The translations under genes were made by a program, and so were the position numbers. Under the pieces are notes generated by a model. It was not told the DNA's origin and did no database searches. It saw only the letters and a program-made list of their open reading frames with translations. DNA of 64,000 bases from positions 1 through 64,000 of the forward strand of contig DASVVT010000027.1 in the NCBI GenBank assembly GCA_036386415.1, in the 5' to 3' direction. Shown in pieces: positions 44,407-52,026 of this stretch; position 1 is the first letter of the stretch, and each line of letters begins with the position of its first letter. The DNA comes from DASVVT01 sp036386415 (GTDB taxonomy: Bacteria > Acidobacteriota > Blastocatellia > Pyrinomonadales > Pyrinomonadaceae).

Positions 44407-45045
44407 CATCCCTTCTAAGACTTCTGGATCGACATCATCTACGGCGGCTTCCTGCTTGACGGTGCGCGCGAGCATGACCGAGCCGATGATGGCGACCAGC
44501 AAGAGCACGCTCGCAATCTCGAACGGCAGCGAGGCATAGCGATAGAGGCTGGAGCCCACCTGCTGCGTATCCTTTGTGATGCGGCTGGTGCCTGTCGCCC
44601 CGGCAGGCAGGCTCCTTTGCGCGTCAGCGCGCTTCTGCTCTGCTTGCTGGATCAGCTCTTTGTCGCGCTCGCGTAAGCCCGGGTAGCCCTGATTGATCGC
44701 GTAATAGAGACCGCCCGCCAGGAGCATCGCAAAGATGATGCTCGCCGCGACCTGCGCCGGTCGATTGAAGATCAATTCATTCCCGCGCTCTTCCGCCCCG
44801 ACGTTCACGAGCATGATGACGAACACAAAGAGCACCATCACGCCGCCCACGTAGACCAGAATCTGCACGCCCGCGATGAACTCCGCGCCGAGCAGGATGA
44901 AGAGCGCCGCTATCGAGACCAGCGACGAGATTAGAAACAGCGCGCTGTGCACGGCATTGCGCGCCATCACCGTGAGCAGGGCGGCGATCAGCGCCGCTAT
45001 CGAGAAGACCCAGAAGAAGACCGATTCCCAACCGGAGAGAGTCAT
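44392..45045 (-). CDS. nuoJ: NADH-quinone oxidoreductase subunit J
   Basis: The protein is 217 aa. Five membrane helices: FWVFSIAALIAALLTVMAR, SALFLISSLVSIAALFILL, then LVYVGGVMVLFVFVIML, VAASIIFAMLLAGGLYYAI and SVLLLVAIIGSVMLART, the ordinary NuoJ layout. A charged loop of about 60 residues sits before the last helix. The final GMRDEG and stop codon are encoded by the GGGATGA heptamer repeat that follows. Subunit of complex I membrane arm. Confidence 0.95.
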   Translation of the reverse strand: MTLSGWESVFFWVFSIAALIAALLTVMARNAVHSALFLISSLVSIAALFILLGAEFIAGVQILVYVGGVMVLFVFVIMLVNVGAEERGNELIFNRPAQVAASIIFAMLLAGGLYYAINQGYPGLRERDKELIQQAEQKRADAQRSLPAGATGTSRITKDTQQVGSSLYRYASLPFEIASVLLLVAIIGSVMLARTVKQEAAVDDVDPEVLEGMRDEG

Positions 45046-45050
45046 AAGAT

Positions 45051-45131
45051 TTCGGATTGCGGATTGTGGATTGCGGATTTAAGAATCAAGCGGTTGTTTT
45101 CAATCCGCATTCCGCAATCCGAAATCCGCAA
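45051..45131. repeat. heptamer inverted-repeat element 12 (GGATTGC)
   Basis: Left units GGATTGC, GGATTGT, GGATTGC, GGATTTA; right arm of AATCCGC/ATTCCGC units. Located between the DinB-like gene and nuoJ. Confidence 0.9.
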
Positions 45132-45154
45132 TTGGTCAGATTTCAAATCTAAAT

Positions 45155-45667
45155 CTACCTCTGCCGTACATAAAAGATGACTCCTGTTGCGGGCGGTGTG
45201 CGACCGAGCAAGCGCAGACCCGCAATCAGTAGGCCGAGATACGTCGCGCTGTGATCCACCAGGTGCGTCATGACGAGCCAGAGCGGATCGTTGAACCGCT
45301 GCCCCCTGGTATTGCTGTACGAGATCGTGCGCACAAGCTCGTCCAGTTCGAGCACACGCTGCCAGCCGCTTTTCGAGTGCTCCCAGGCGTCTCTGAGCGC
45401 CACAAGATCGGGCAGCTCCTCTATGCCCGGAACAAGCGTCATGGATTCGCCTTCGACGACCCGCTTTAACCAGACCAGCTCCGCGCCGATCAGATGCGCT
45501 AACGCTCCGTGGATAGAAGCATAGCTGATGCCCAGATCGCGCTTAAACTCCTCGTCGCTCAACGCGCCCGCCGCATCCAGGACTTGATCGAAGCTCCACC
45601 AGTGATGCTCCCACAGCAGGCTTAAAGTGGCCTGTTCGACCTGCGCATGCTCGCCCGCTTCTCCCAT
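45155..45667 (-). CDS. DinB/YfiT family protein
   Basis: The protein is 170 aa from the ATG at 45667, with GGAG 6 bp ahead; a TTG start at 45694 is less likely. A four-helix-bundle DinB pattern is visible: LLWEHHWWSFDQVLDAAG, a His in SIHGALAHLIGAE and a second in VMTHLVDHSATYLG, the three-His metal site of the superfamily. Functions vary (thiol-dependent transferases, stress-induced proteins). It is foreign to a nuo operon and is bordered on both sides by the same TCCGCAA heptamers, which hints at insertion. Confidence 0.8.
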   Translation of the reverse strand: MGEAGEHAQVEQATLSLLWEHHWWSFDQVLDAAGALSDEEFKRDLGISYASIHGALAHLIGAELVWLKRVVEGESMTLVPGIEELPDLVALRDAWEHSKSGWQRVLELDELVRTISYSNTRGQRFNDPLWLVMTHLVDHSATYLGLLIAGLRLLGRTPPATGVIFYVRQR

Positions 45668-45728
45668 CTCTAGCTCCAAGGCGGAGGCGACCAACGTTTA
45701 TAGCCTTCACGCAGCCTCTTTATTTTCA

Positions 45729-45754
45729 AATCCGCAATCCGCATTCCGCAATCC
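45729..45754. repeat. lone heptamer arm 13 (TCCGCAA/TCCGCAT)
   Basis: Three and a half units of ATCCGCA/ATTCCGC in the orientation of the right arm of the element at 45051-45131. No partner arm follows; the DinB-like gene lies between the two copies. Confidence 0.75.
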
Positions 45755-45756
45755 CG

Positions 45757-46290
45757 TCAGGCTTCATACTTGACGGTCTCGCGTCCCTGTTCGAGCATCT
45801 CGCGGTTCCAGACGAAGCCTGCGCGTGAATAAGTAGCCAGCTCGAAATCCTGTGTCAACTCAAGACAACTGGTCGGGCACGCTTCCTGGCAGAGCGCACA
45901 GAACATGCAGCGCGACGTGTCGAAGATGAACTCGTCGAGCACCTTCTTCTTGCGCGCCTTGCCTGCGACCGTGATCTCTATGTCCATCGGGATGACGTCG
46001 ATGCAGTCTTCGGGACAGGCGAGCGCGCACAGGTTGCACGCGATGCAGAGCGTGTCGTGCGTCTCCGGGTCCATGTTCAGGCGCGGCGCTCCGTGAAAGC
46101 GCGGCGCGACATCCGGGCGTACCTTCGGGTACTGCTCCGTGTAGATGCCATGCCCCGCCACAGAATCCTTGTCCGTGATCGCGCCCAGGTTGTACTTCAG
46201 CGTCACGCCCAGACCCCGCAACAGGTCTACGAGAAAGAAGCGCTTCAGCTTCTGCATGAACGTCGGCTGCGGAACATTTACTGCTGGCAT
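45757..46290 (-). CDS. nuoI: NADH-quinone oxidoreductase subunit I
   Basis: The protein is 177 aa. Two ferredoxin-type [4Fe-4S] motifs are intact: CIACNLCALACPEDC near 80 and CMFCALCQEACPTSC near 125. It carries clusters N6a and N6b, passing electrons toward NuoB in the peripheral arm. Preceded by a heptamer hairpin and by a 53-aa ORF where nuoH would normally lie. Confidence 0.96.
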   Translation of the reverse strand: MPAVNVPQPTFMQKLKRFFLVDLLRGLGVTLKYNLGAITDKDSVAGHGIYTEQYPKVRPDVAPRFHGAPRLNMDPETHDTLCIACNLCALACPEDCIDVIPMDIEITVAGKARKKKVLDEFIFDTSRCMFCALCQEACPTSCLELTQDFELATYSRAGFVWNREMLEQGRETVKYEA

Positions 46291-46301
46291 AACTTTCGGA
46301 A

Positions 46302-46384
46302 GGATGAGGGATGAGGGATGAGGGATGAAAAATAACAGCTTGCTGTCTTTTTATTCATCCCTCATCCCTCATCCCTCATCCCTT
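46302..46384. repeat. heptamer inverted-repeat element 14 (GGGATGA)
   Basis: Left arm GGATGAG x4, loop about 30 nt with an inner AACAGCTTGCTGT hairpin, right arm CATCCCT x4. Lies between nuoI and the 53-aa ORF. Confidence 0.9.
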
Positions 46385-46545
46385 TATCCCCCTCCTTCCG
46401 GCGCGGCGACCGCCGTCACGACCGCGCCGATCTGTATGAAAGGCCGGATGACGTAATTGGCCGTCTCGCGGCTGAAGATCATGAGCAGCTTATCCATCAG
46501 GCCGAAAGGGTTCGGCGGCGTCAATGCTGCACGAAGTTCCATCAT
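46384..46545 (-). CDS. 53-aa ORF of unknown function in the nuoH position
   Basis: Starts ATGATG 3 bp after the stop of the AllA-like gene and ends TAA at the edge of a heptamer element. The product has a polar N-terminus (RAALTPPNPFGLMDKLL) and a hydrophobic C-terminal stretch (IQIGAVVTAVAA). It could be a small membrane protein or a leftover of a lost gene such as nuoH; the sequence does not show NuoH motifs (no GPNRVGP). Confidence 0.4.
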   Translation of the reverse strand: MMELRAALTPPNPFGLMDKLLMIFSRETANYVIRPFIQIGAVVTAVAAPEGGG

Positions 46546-46548
46546 CGC

Positions 46549-47007
46549 TTATAACTCAATCTCGAAACTGGTATTGCGCGCGACGCGCAGGTCAACCAAC
46601 TCGTAATCGTCCTCCAGCGTGGCGCTGCGGTCTACGACCAAATACGACGCCCATTCGCCGACGGGGAAAGGCGGCGTGTGCCACGTCCCCTTGTGATAAG
46701 CGTAGGGCAGTCGCCCGTCTACGAGGAACGCTGCGACCCGTTCAACCTCGGGCGCGCTGGCGTCGCTCGGGGGCGCAACACAGATGATCGCCTGCGACGA
46801 GACGAGCGGCGAAAAGACCTGCATCGTCCGCCTGTGACGCGCCATGAAGTCGAACCTTAGTTCGCGTCGCTCAGCGGTCGTCCCCGTCATGCTCGGCGCG
46901 CCCTGCCCGAGATCAATCTCCACAGACCCGCGACTGTCAATCAACACCCCGAACGGCGCGAACGCCTCGCGCGTCATCGGCTGAACTTTTAAATGAACTA
47001 CGTTCAT
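46549..47007 (-). CDS. ureidoglycolate lyase-like protein (AllA family)
   Basis: The protein is 152 aa from the ATG at 47007; an earlier ATG falls in heptamer repeat. Cupin-like AllA features: VQPMTREAFAPFGVLI at the N-terminus, ERRELRFDFMARH, and the conserved YHKGTWHTPPFPVG with the His residues of the active site. AllA releases glyoxylate and urea from ureidoglycolate in purine breakdown. No other allantoin gene is near, so the role in this place is uncertain. Confidence 0.75.
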   Translation of the reverse strand: MNVVHLKVQPMTREAFAPFGVLIDSRGSVEIDLGQGAPSMTGTTAERRELRFDFMARHRRTMQVFSPLVSSQAIICVAPPSDASAPEVERVAAFLVDGRLPYAYHKGTWHTPPFPVGEWASYLVVDRSATLEDDYELVDLRVARNTSFEIEL

Positions 47008-47100
47008 GTCCGTTGTCCGTAGTCCGTGGTCAGTCGTCAACGATTGAATTTTAGGAAACCACTTACCCTACACAAACAACTGACAACTGACAACTGACCA
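47008..47100. repeat. heptamer inverted-repeat element 15 (GTCCGTT/GTCAGTC)
   Basis: Left units GTCCGTT, GTCCGTA, GTCCGTG, GTCAGTC; right units CAACTGA x3 (47077-47098). Placed between the AllA-like gene and nuoD, of the same type as the element at 43814. Confidence 0.8.
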
Positions 47101-47104
47101 ATCT

Positions 47105-48238
47105 TTATCTATCAATCTCACCGAGCACGATGTCGAGCGTGCCGATGATGGCGACCACGTCTGCGACCAGGTGGCCGATGCACATCTGGCGCAGCGCCTG
47201 CAAGTTTATCAATGATGGCGGGCGCACGCGTACACGCGCGGGGCTTGCCGTGCCGTCTGCAACAAGGTAACACCCGATCTCGCCCTTCGGCCCTTCGATG
47301 GAATGATAATAATCGCCAGCGGGCGGCTTGATGATCTTCGGCACTTTCGCCATCACGGGGCCGTCCGGCAGTTTGTCTATCGCCTGCTGCACGATGCGCC
47401 GCGACTGCCGCATCTCTTCCATGCGAACGAGGTAGCGGTCATACGTGTCGCCGTTCTCGCCCACGGGCACATCGAAATCAAGGTCGGCGTACGCCGCGTA
47501 GGGGCGCGCCTTGCGAATGTCCCAAGCGACGCCCGACCCGCGCAGCGCAGGCCCCGACAGCCCTATAGCAATCGCGTTCTCAGCCGAGATGACGCCGATG
47601 CCGACCGTGCGTCCGAGCCAGATGCGATTCTCCGAGAGCACAGTCTCGTACTCTTCAATGCGCTTCGGAAAGTTGCCGATGAAGCGGCGCACATCCTCTT
47701 CAAAATCGTCGTAGGCGTCGTTGGGGAGACCTCCGATGCGCCAGGCGTGGCAGGTCAGGCGCGCGCCGAACTGCCGCTCGAAAATCTTCAGAATCTCTTC
47801 GCGCTCGCGCAAGGCCCACAGCAGCACCGTCACCGCGCCGATGTCTAGAGCGTGCGTGGCGAACCAGAGCAGGTGCGAAGCGATGCGGTTGAGCTCGGTC
47901 AGGATGGTGCGTATGTAGTGGGCGCGCGGCGGCACGGGGAGCCCCATCATCTGCTCTACGGTCTCAACCCAGACGAGACCGTTCGAGACCGCTGCGATGT
48001 AATCGAGCCTGTCCCAGTAGGGCGCGATCATCGGATACTGGCGATTTTCGGCGATCTTCTCCATGCCGCGATGCAGGAACCCTATGTCGCAGTCGAGATC
48101 GATCACCGTCTCGCCGTCGAGCCGCAGAATGACGCGCAGCACCCCGTGCGTCGAAGGGTGCTGCGGCCCCATGTTCAAGATCATTTCGGGGCTGTCGAGC
48201 AGCGTCTCTCTGGTTGTCGCAATCTCTACTTGATGCAC
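47105..48238 (-). CDS. nuoD: NADH-quinone oxidoreductase subunit D
   Basis: The protein is 377 aa, GTG start. The 49-kDa subunit signatures are present: NMGPQHPSTHGVLR near 22, DIGFLHRGMEKIAE, and the C-terminal TLDIVLGEIDR. It forms the quinone-reaction chamber with NuoB. nuoC precedes it, with an 84-aa ORF and a heptamer element between; nuoE, F, G and H are not found after it. Confidence 0.97.
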   Translation of the reverse strand: MHQVEIATTRETLLDSPEMILNMGPQHPSTHGVLRVILRLDGETVIDLDCDIGFLHRGMEKIAENRQYPMIAPYWDRLDYIAAVSNGLVWVETVEQMMGLPVPPRAHYIRTILTELNRIASHLLWFATHALDIGAVTVLLWALREREEILKIFERQFGARLTCHAWRIGGLPNDAYDDFEEDVRRFIGNFPKRIEEYETVLSENRIWLGRTVGIGVISAENAIAIGLSGPALRGSGVAWDIRKARPYAAYADLDFDVPVGENGDTYDRYLVRMEEMRQSRRIVQQAIDKLPDGPVMAKVPKIIKPPAGDYYHSIEGPKGEIGCYLVADGTASPARVRVRPPSLINLQALRQMCIGHLVADVVAIIGTLDIVLGEIDR

Positions 48239-48245
48239 AACTGTG

Positions 48246-48350
48246 AAGGGATGAGGGATGAGGGATGAGGGATGAATAAGATTGAGTCAATTACTCGTTG
48301 AATCAATCCTTCAACCCTTTCATCCCTCATCCCTCATCCCTCATCCCTCC
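48246..48350. repeat. heptamer inverted-repeat element 16 (GGGATGA)
   Basis: Left arm GGGATGA x4, a loop with an internal GATTGAGTCAAT/ATTGAATCAATC-like hairpin, right arm CATCCCT x4. Its right arm encodes the GMRDEG end of the 84-aa ORF. Confidence 0.9.
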
Positions 48351-48581
48351 TTTGTAGCAGCCTGTCACACTCCATGAATCGAGCACGATGGCGATCTCCG
48401 ATGCTTCGCCGCGCCGCCGACGTGCCAGGAGGTCGTGGATGATGGCCGACGCGGCGCTCGCCTTGTTCCAGACATTACGCGGGCGCATCGTCTGTGTCAT
48501 CACGTAGCCTTCCGCTTGCGCAGCCTCCGGCTTATCGAACACCTTCACGTTGTAGTGCGCAGCCAGTTCTTTCGGGTTCAT
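48327..48581 (-). CDS. 84-aa protein of unknown function between nuoC and nuoD
   Basis: Begins MNPKELAAHYNVKVFDKPEA and shows a plausible mixed alpha/beta composition with two short helices (ASAASAIIHDLLARRRRG). The last seven residues (GGMRDEG) and the TGA are read from the GGGATGA repeat, so the original 3' end may have been replaced. I do not recognise the family. Context (between nuoC and nuoD) may be incidental. Confidence 0.5.
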   Translation of the reverse strand: MNPKELAAHYNVKVFDKPEAAQAEGYVMTQTMRPRNVWNKASAASAIIHDLLARRRRGEASEIAIVLDSWSVTGCYKGGMRDEG

Positions 48582-48584
48582 AAA

Positions 48585-48714
48585 AACAGTAGTCAGTAGA
48601 CAGTAGCCAGTAGTCAGTAGAAAAGCATCAGCTAGCGAATCATTAGAGTTTCAGCGACAGCGCCCACAAGCGCGAGAGCGCCTACTGGCTACTGACTACT
48701 GACTACTGACTACT
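48585..48714. repeat. heptamer inverted-repeat element 17 (CAGTAGT), loop shared with element 8
   Basis: Left arm 48585-48618, right arm 48681-48714. The approximately 60-nt loop repeats that at 39204-39265 almost base for base. The nuoC stop (TAG, 48710-48712) is within the right arm. Confidence 0.9.
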
Positions 48715-49870
48715 TGTCCTTCGCCATCACTTCTTTGCCGCCGCGAAAGATTTCGCGGACGCGGCGCTCGACATCTGTCGAGAGGGCTTCGAGGCCGTAC
48801 CCGCGCCGCTGCTCCAACTGCTCCTCTTGTACTTCTGTGAATTCGGGCAGGTGCACGCTCGTCCACTTGTTCTCCATGAATTCCAGCGGATAGTCCTTCC
48901 TGAGCGGGTGACCTTCCCAGTCCGGCGGCAATAAGATACGCCGCAGGTCAGGGTGGTTACGAAAGCGCACGCCGAACAGATCGAAGACCTCACGCTCCAT
49001 CCAGTTCGCGGCAGGCCACACGCCGGTGACGCTTTCCACCTCTTCATCTTCGCCGATGGCGACCTTCAAACGCACGCGTTCATTGGCCTTGATCGAGTAC
49101 AGATTATAGACGATCTCAAAGGGCGCATCACGCTCCGGATAATGCACGCACGTGAGGTCTGAGAGATAGTCGAAAGGCGTCCCGGCATCGCGTTTGAGAA
49201 GATCACAGGTTTCAACGATACGCGATGGCGTAACACTGATCGAGAGTTGTCCGATAAACTCCGTAGCTTCGAGAATCACACCGTCGAGCCTCTCACGCAC
49301 CCTTTTCACCAGCGCGTGATTTGAAGCGTCCGTGGGCTTCGGCCCTTCCTCCTTCTTCTTCACTGGAGGTTTCGGCGCACCGGCGGCAGCCGTAGCACCA
49401 GCGGCGGGCTGCCCCGGAGCAGGCTTAGCGCCAGCGGCCTGCTTGGCTGCGGCTGCGCGTGCCTTGGCCTCGGCTATTTTCGCAGCCTTTTCCTCATCGG
49501 CTGTGGATGGCGTCTTCGTAGGATCGCCGACGGCTGGCGATGCGCCGCCCGGTGGCTGCGATGTGGGGGCGGCTGAAATGGAAGGCGGCTCGGCTGCGCT
49601 CGTCGATGGATCTGTTGATGAAGCGGGCACGGTCGTGCCGCTCGTTGAGCTGCCGGAAGGCGCTTTGCCTGTCTGCGCGGCCTGGCTTTCGGGCGTCGGG
49701 TGTGAGGCAGACGCCCCTTCGGGTGGGGGCGGCAGGCTTCCCGCATCCGTGCTCTCGAATCCGGGACTGGCGCTCTTATCATCTGTGCGCGGTGACGTCT
49801 GCTGCGCGTCCCTTTGTTCCGGCTGCTCTGCCGCTGGAGGCTTGGGCGGCTGTGTCGTCTCGTCTGCCAT
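48710..49870 (-). CDS. nuoC: NADH-quinone oxidoreductase subunit C with Pro/Ala/Thr-rich extension
   Basis: The protein is 386 aa. NuoC proper starts near residue 190 (ALVKRVRERL) and holds the 30-kDa signature MEREVFDLFGVRFRNHPDLRRILLPPDW and RKDYPLEF. The first 185 residues are a low-complexity Pro/Ala/Ser/Thr/Lys region with a helical KAAKIAEAKARAAAAKQAAG stretch, not found in standard NuoC. Complex I peripheral arm. First gene of the nuoC-N run; nuoA-B lie 6.6 kb upstream, separated by unrelated genes. Confidence 0.95.
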   Translation of the reverse strand: MADETTQPPKPPAAEQPEQRDAQQTSPRTDDKSASPGFESTDAGSLPPPPEGASASHPTPESQAAQTGKAPSGSSTSGTTVPASSTDPSTSAAEPPSISAAPTSQPPGGASPAVGDPTKTPSTADEEKAAKIAEAKARAAAAKQAAGAKPAPGQPAAGATAAAGAPKPPVKKKEEGPKPTDASNHALVKRVRERLDGVILEATEFIGQLSISVTPSRIVETCDLLKRDAGTPFDYLSDLTCVHYPERDAPFEIVYNLYSIKANERVRLKVAIGEDEEVESVTGVWPAANWMEREVFDLFGVRFRNHPDLRRILLPPDWEGHPLRKDYPLEFMENKWTSVHLPEFTEVQEEQLEQRRGYGLEALSTDVERRVREIFRGGKEVMAKDK

Positions 49871-50254
49871 CTCGTCTTATGATTACACCCTGACTGCTAT
49901 CGCGCTCTGGCTGTAACGCCGAAGCGCAAACGCTTCCGCTCGTATGTTTTGGGTACAGAAATTAGGACGGCCACGTGCTTTGTAGCACGCGTTTTGAGTC
50001 ATTGTCAATAAACTATTCAGAGGTCATATAAAACGTCGGATGAAACCACACACGGCCGCAGATAAATCGCAGATAAGCGTAGGTAAAAACGAGCGCTTAA
50101 ACGAGATAGTCCTCACTCTTGACTGCCTCTTGATCTCCGGTGCATCTTGTTCATCTGCGGTTTCATCTAAACTTGACGATGCACGTCCGCCGACCGTATC
50201 ATAGATTGTTTTGAAAGGGGCGCGGATCGCCATCTATAGACAAGGAAGAAGAAG
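49871..50254. other. divergent spacer nuoC/rpmE with a repeat
   Basis: 384 bp between divergent genes. It must contain promoters for nuoC and rpmE. An imperfect inverted repeat occupies its centre; no gene is evident. Confidence 0.5.
50038..50170. repeat. CGCAGAT-type inverted repeat
   Basis: Left GATGAAACCACACACGG then CGCAGATAAAT/CGCAGATAAG units; right end is the near complement (CATCTTGTTCATCTGCGG then TTTCATC). Similar in design to the heptamer hairpins, with a longer unit. Confidence 0.6.
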
Positions 50255-50500
50255 ATGAAGCAAGGAATACATCCAGACTACAAAGAGATTAAGGTGCATT
50301 GCGCCTGCGGCCACGAATTTACCACGCGCTCGACCCGCAAAGATGACCTGCAAGTGGAAATCTGTTCGGAGTGCCACCCGTTCTTCACGGGCAAGCAGAA
50401 GCTTGTGGACACCGCCGGTCGCGTAGACCGCTTCAACCGTCGCTACGGCAAGAAGCAGCCCGCAGAGACTCCTGCGGAGGAACCGGCTCAAGCGCAGTAA
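50255..50500 (+). CDS. rpmE: 50S ribosomal protein L31
   Basis: The protein is 81 aa, with AAGGAAG 6 bp ahead of the ATG. MKQGIHPDYKEIKVHCACG, the ECHPFFTGKQK signature and RVDRFNRRYG identify L31. Four Cys/His positions (CACGH, ICSECH) make this the zinc-binding C+ form, used in zinc-replete cells. A Pro/Glu/Ala tail of about 15 residues is added. It starts a plus-strand series with DUF1385, prfA and a phosphatase, the rpmE-prfA neighbourhood known in many bacteria. Confidence 0.96.
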   Translation: MKQGIHPDYKEIKVHCACGHEFTTRSTRKDDLQVEICSECHPFFTGKQKLVDTAGRVDRFNRRYGKKQPAETPAEEPAQAQ

Positions 50501-50717
50501 GTTTCCGTCTGAGGTTAAAGATAGGGATGCGCACGCCACAGATGACAGCCTTTCGACATTAGCCGTTTCATCCGAACCAGAACGCCGACGCTCTAGCCCT
50601 GGCCGGTCGCTTTTCGTGTATCATAAGGAACACGCGTGCGACCCCCTTGCAAGCAGGAGGTCGGCGTTGCTCTATTAAACTGCGGGCTTCTCCTCACAGG
50701 AAAGGGAGATTTTTATT

Positions 50718-51938
50718 GTGAGTACCAGCGAGAGAGATTTGATCGTCGGCGGACAGGCCGTCATCGAAGGCGTCATGATGCGCACGCCGAACGCCTACGC
50801 CATCGCCGTGCGCAAAGCGGACGGCTCGATAGTCAACACGGCTGCCCGGCTTCCGAAGTGGAGCGACAAGTTTCCGGTTCTGAAACTGCCGGTTCTGCGC
50901 GGCGGCGCGGTGCTCATACAGTCTATGGGTCTGGGGATCAAGGCGCTTAACTTCTCCGCCAACGAAGCTTTCGCAGACGCAGAGGAGGCGGAAGCGAAAG
51001 AGATCAAAGTCGCCCTCACGCCCGCCGTCATCGAGGGTGAAGGCGACTTCGCAGGCATCACGGGCGCAATGCCGGGACTGATCCCTGTTCCGACAGAGAA
51101 GCGTCCCCGCGACGAGATGAAGAAGGGAGGAACGGCAGCCGCCGCCGGTTCGATAGTCTTCGCGCTCTTTTTTAACGTCATGCTCTTTATCGTCGCGCCG
51201 CTGCTCTTAACGAATGCGCTCTTCATCTACGCAGGCTGGGCGACCACTCCGCCTCCTGCCGTAGAAACGACCAGCACGCAACAGGCGCGAGAAGCCGGTT
51301 CCGGTGGCGCAGCCACGACGAGCAGCAGCACGAACACGAGCGCTGGTGCTAATGATGCCTGGTACACGCGCGCATGGAGCGGTGTGCGCACCTATCTTCA
51401 TCCGGTGCGCCCCTCTGTCAGCTTTAACCTGATCGACGGGCTCATCCGCATGGCCTTCTTTCTGATTATGATCTTCAGCTTCTCGCTGCTGAAAGATATA
51501 CGCCGCGTCTTCGAGTATCACGGCGCGGAGCACAAGACCGTGTTCACATGGGAAGCCGGATTGCCCCTCACGGTTGAGAATGCGCGCCCGCAGCCGCGCC
51601 AGCATCCACGTTGCGGGACAAGCTTTCTGATGGTCGTGATGCTCGTTTCCATAGTGCTCTTCTCAATCATCAAATTCGATTCGCTTCTGTACAACATGCT
51701 CGTGCGTATCGCGCTCATCCCGCTCGTCGCCGGGCTCTCCTACGAGATCATACGGTTGTCGGCGAAGAAAGAGGGCGGGATCATCTTCAAATTGATTACG
51801 CGCCCAGGCGTCTGGCTCCAGAACATCACGACCAAGGAGCCTGACGATCAGCAGTTGGAAGTCGCCATCGAAGCGCTCAAGGAATCGCTCAAGCTTGAGT
51901 CGCCTTTACCGGAGGCGGAGGCAGCGCCGCTGGCATGA
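50718..51938 (+). CDS. DUF1385 membrane protein
   Basis: The protein is 406 aa, GTG start with GGGAG upstream. The DUF1385 family is recognised by VGGQAVIEGVMMRTPNAYAIAVRK at the N-terminus and EYHGAEHKTVFTWEAG and HPRCGTSFLM in the second half. Three to five membrane helices are expected. A Ser/Thr/Gly-rich loop of about 40 residues interrupts the middle. Function unknown; it usually lies beside rpmE and prfA, as here. The AEHKxxxxxE and RCGT motifs suggest a metal site. Confidence 0.9.
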   Translation: MSTSERDLIVGGQAVIEGVMMRTPNAYAIAVRKADGSIVNTAARLPKWSDKFPVLKLPVLRGGAVLIQSMGLGIKALNFSANEAFADAEEAEAKEIKVALTPAVIEGEGDFAGITGAMPGLIPVPTEKRPRDEMKKGGTAAAAGSIVFALFFNVMLFIVAPLLLTNALFIYAGWATTPPPAVETTSTQQAREAGSGGAATTSSSTNTSAGANDAWYTRAWSGVRTYLHPVRPSVSFNLIDGLIRMAFFLIMIFSFSLLKDIRRVFEYHGAEHKTVFTWEAGLPLTVENARPQPRQHPRCGTSFLMVVMLVSIVLFSIIKFDSLLYNMLVRIALIPLVAGLSYEIIRLSAKKEGGIIFKLITRPGVWLQNITTKEPDDQQLEVAIEALKESLKLESPLPEAEAAPLA

Positions 51939-52026
51939 ATCCGGCAAGAAGCAGGCATTTGAGATCGCAGTTTTTCGTATCCGCAATCTCAAAAGAGGCT
52001 GACGGCTGATCGCTTCTTAGAAATTT

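Noticed and set aside
46384..46545. nuoH remnant
   Set aside because: No GPNRVGP or other NuoH motif could be found; kept only as an ORF of unknown function.
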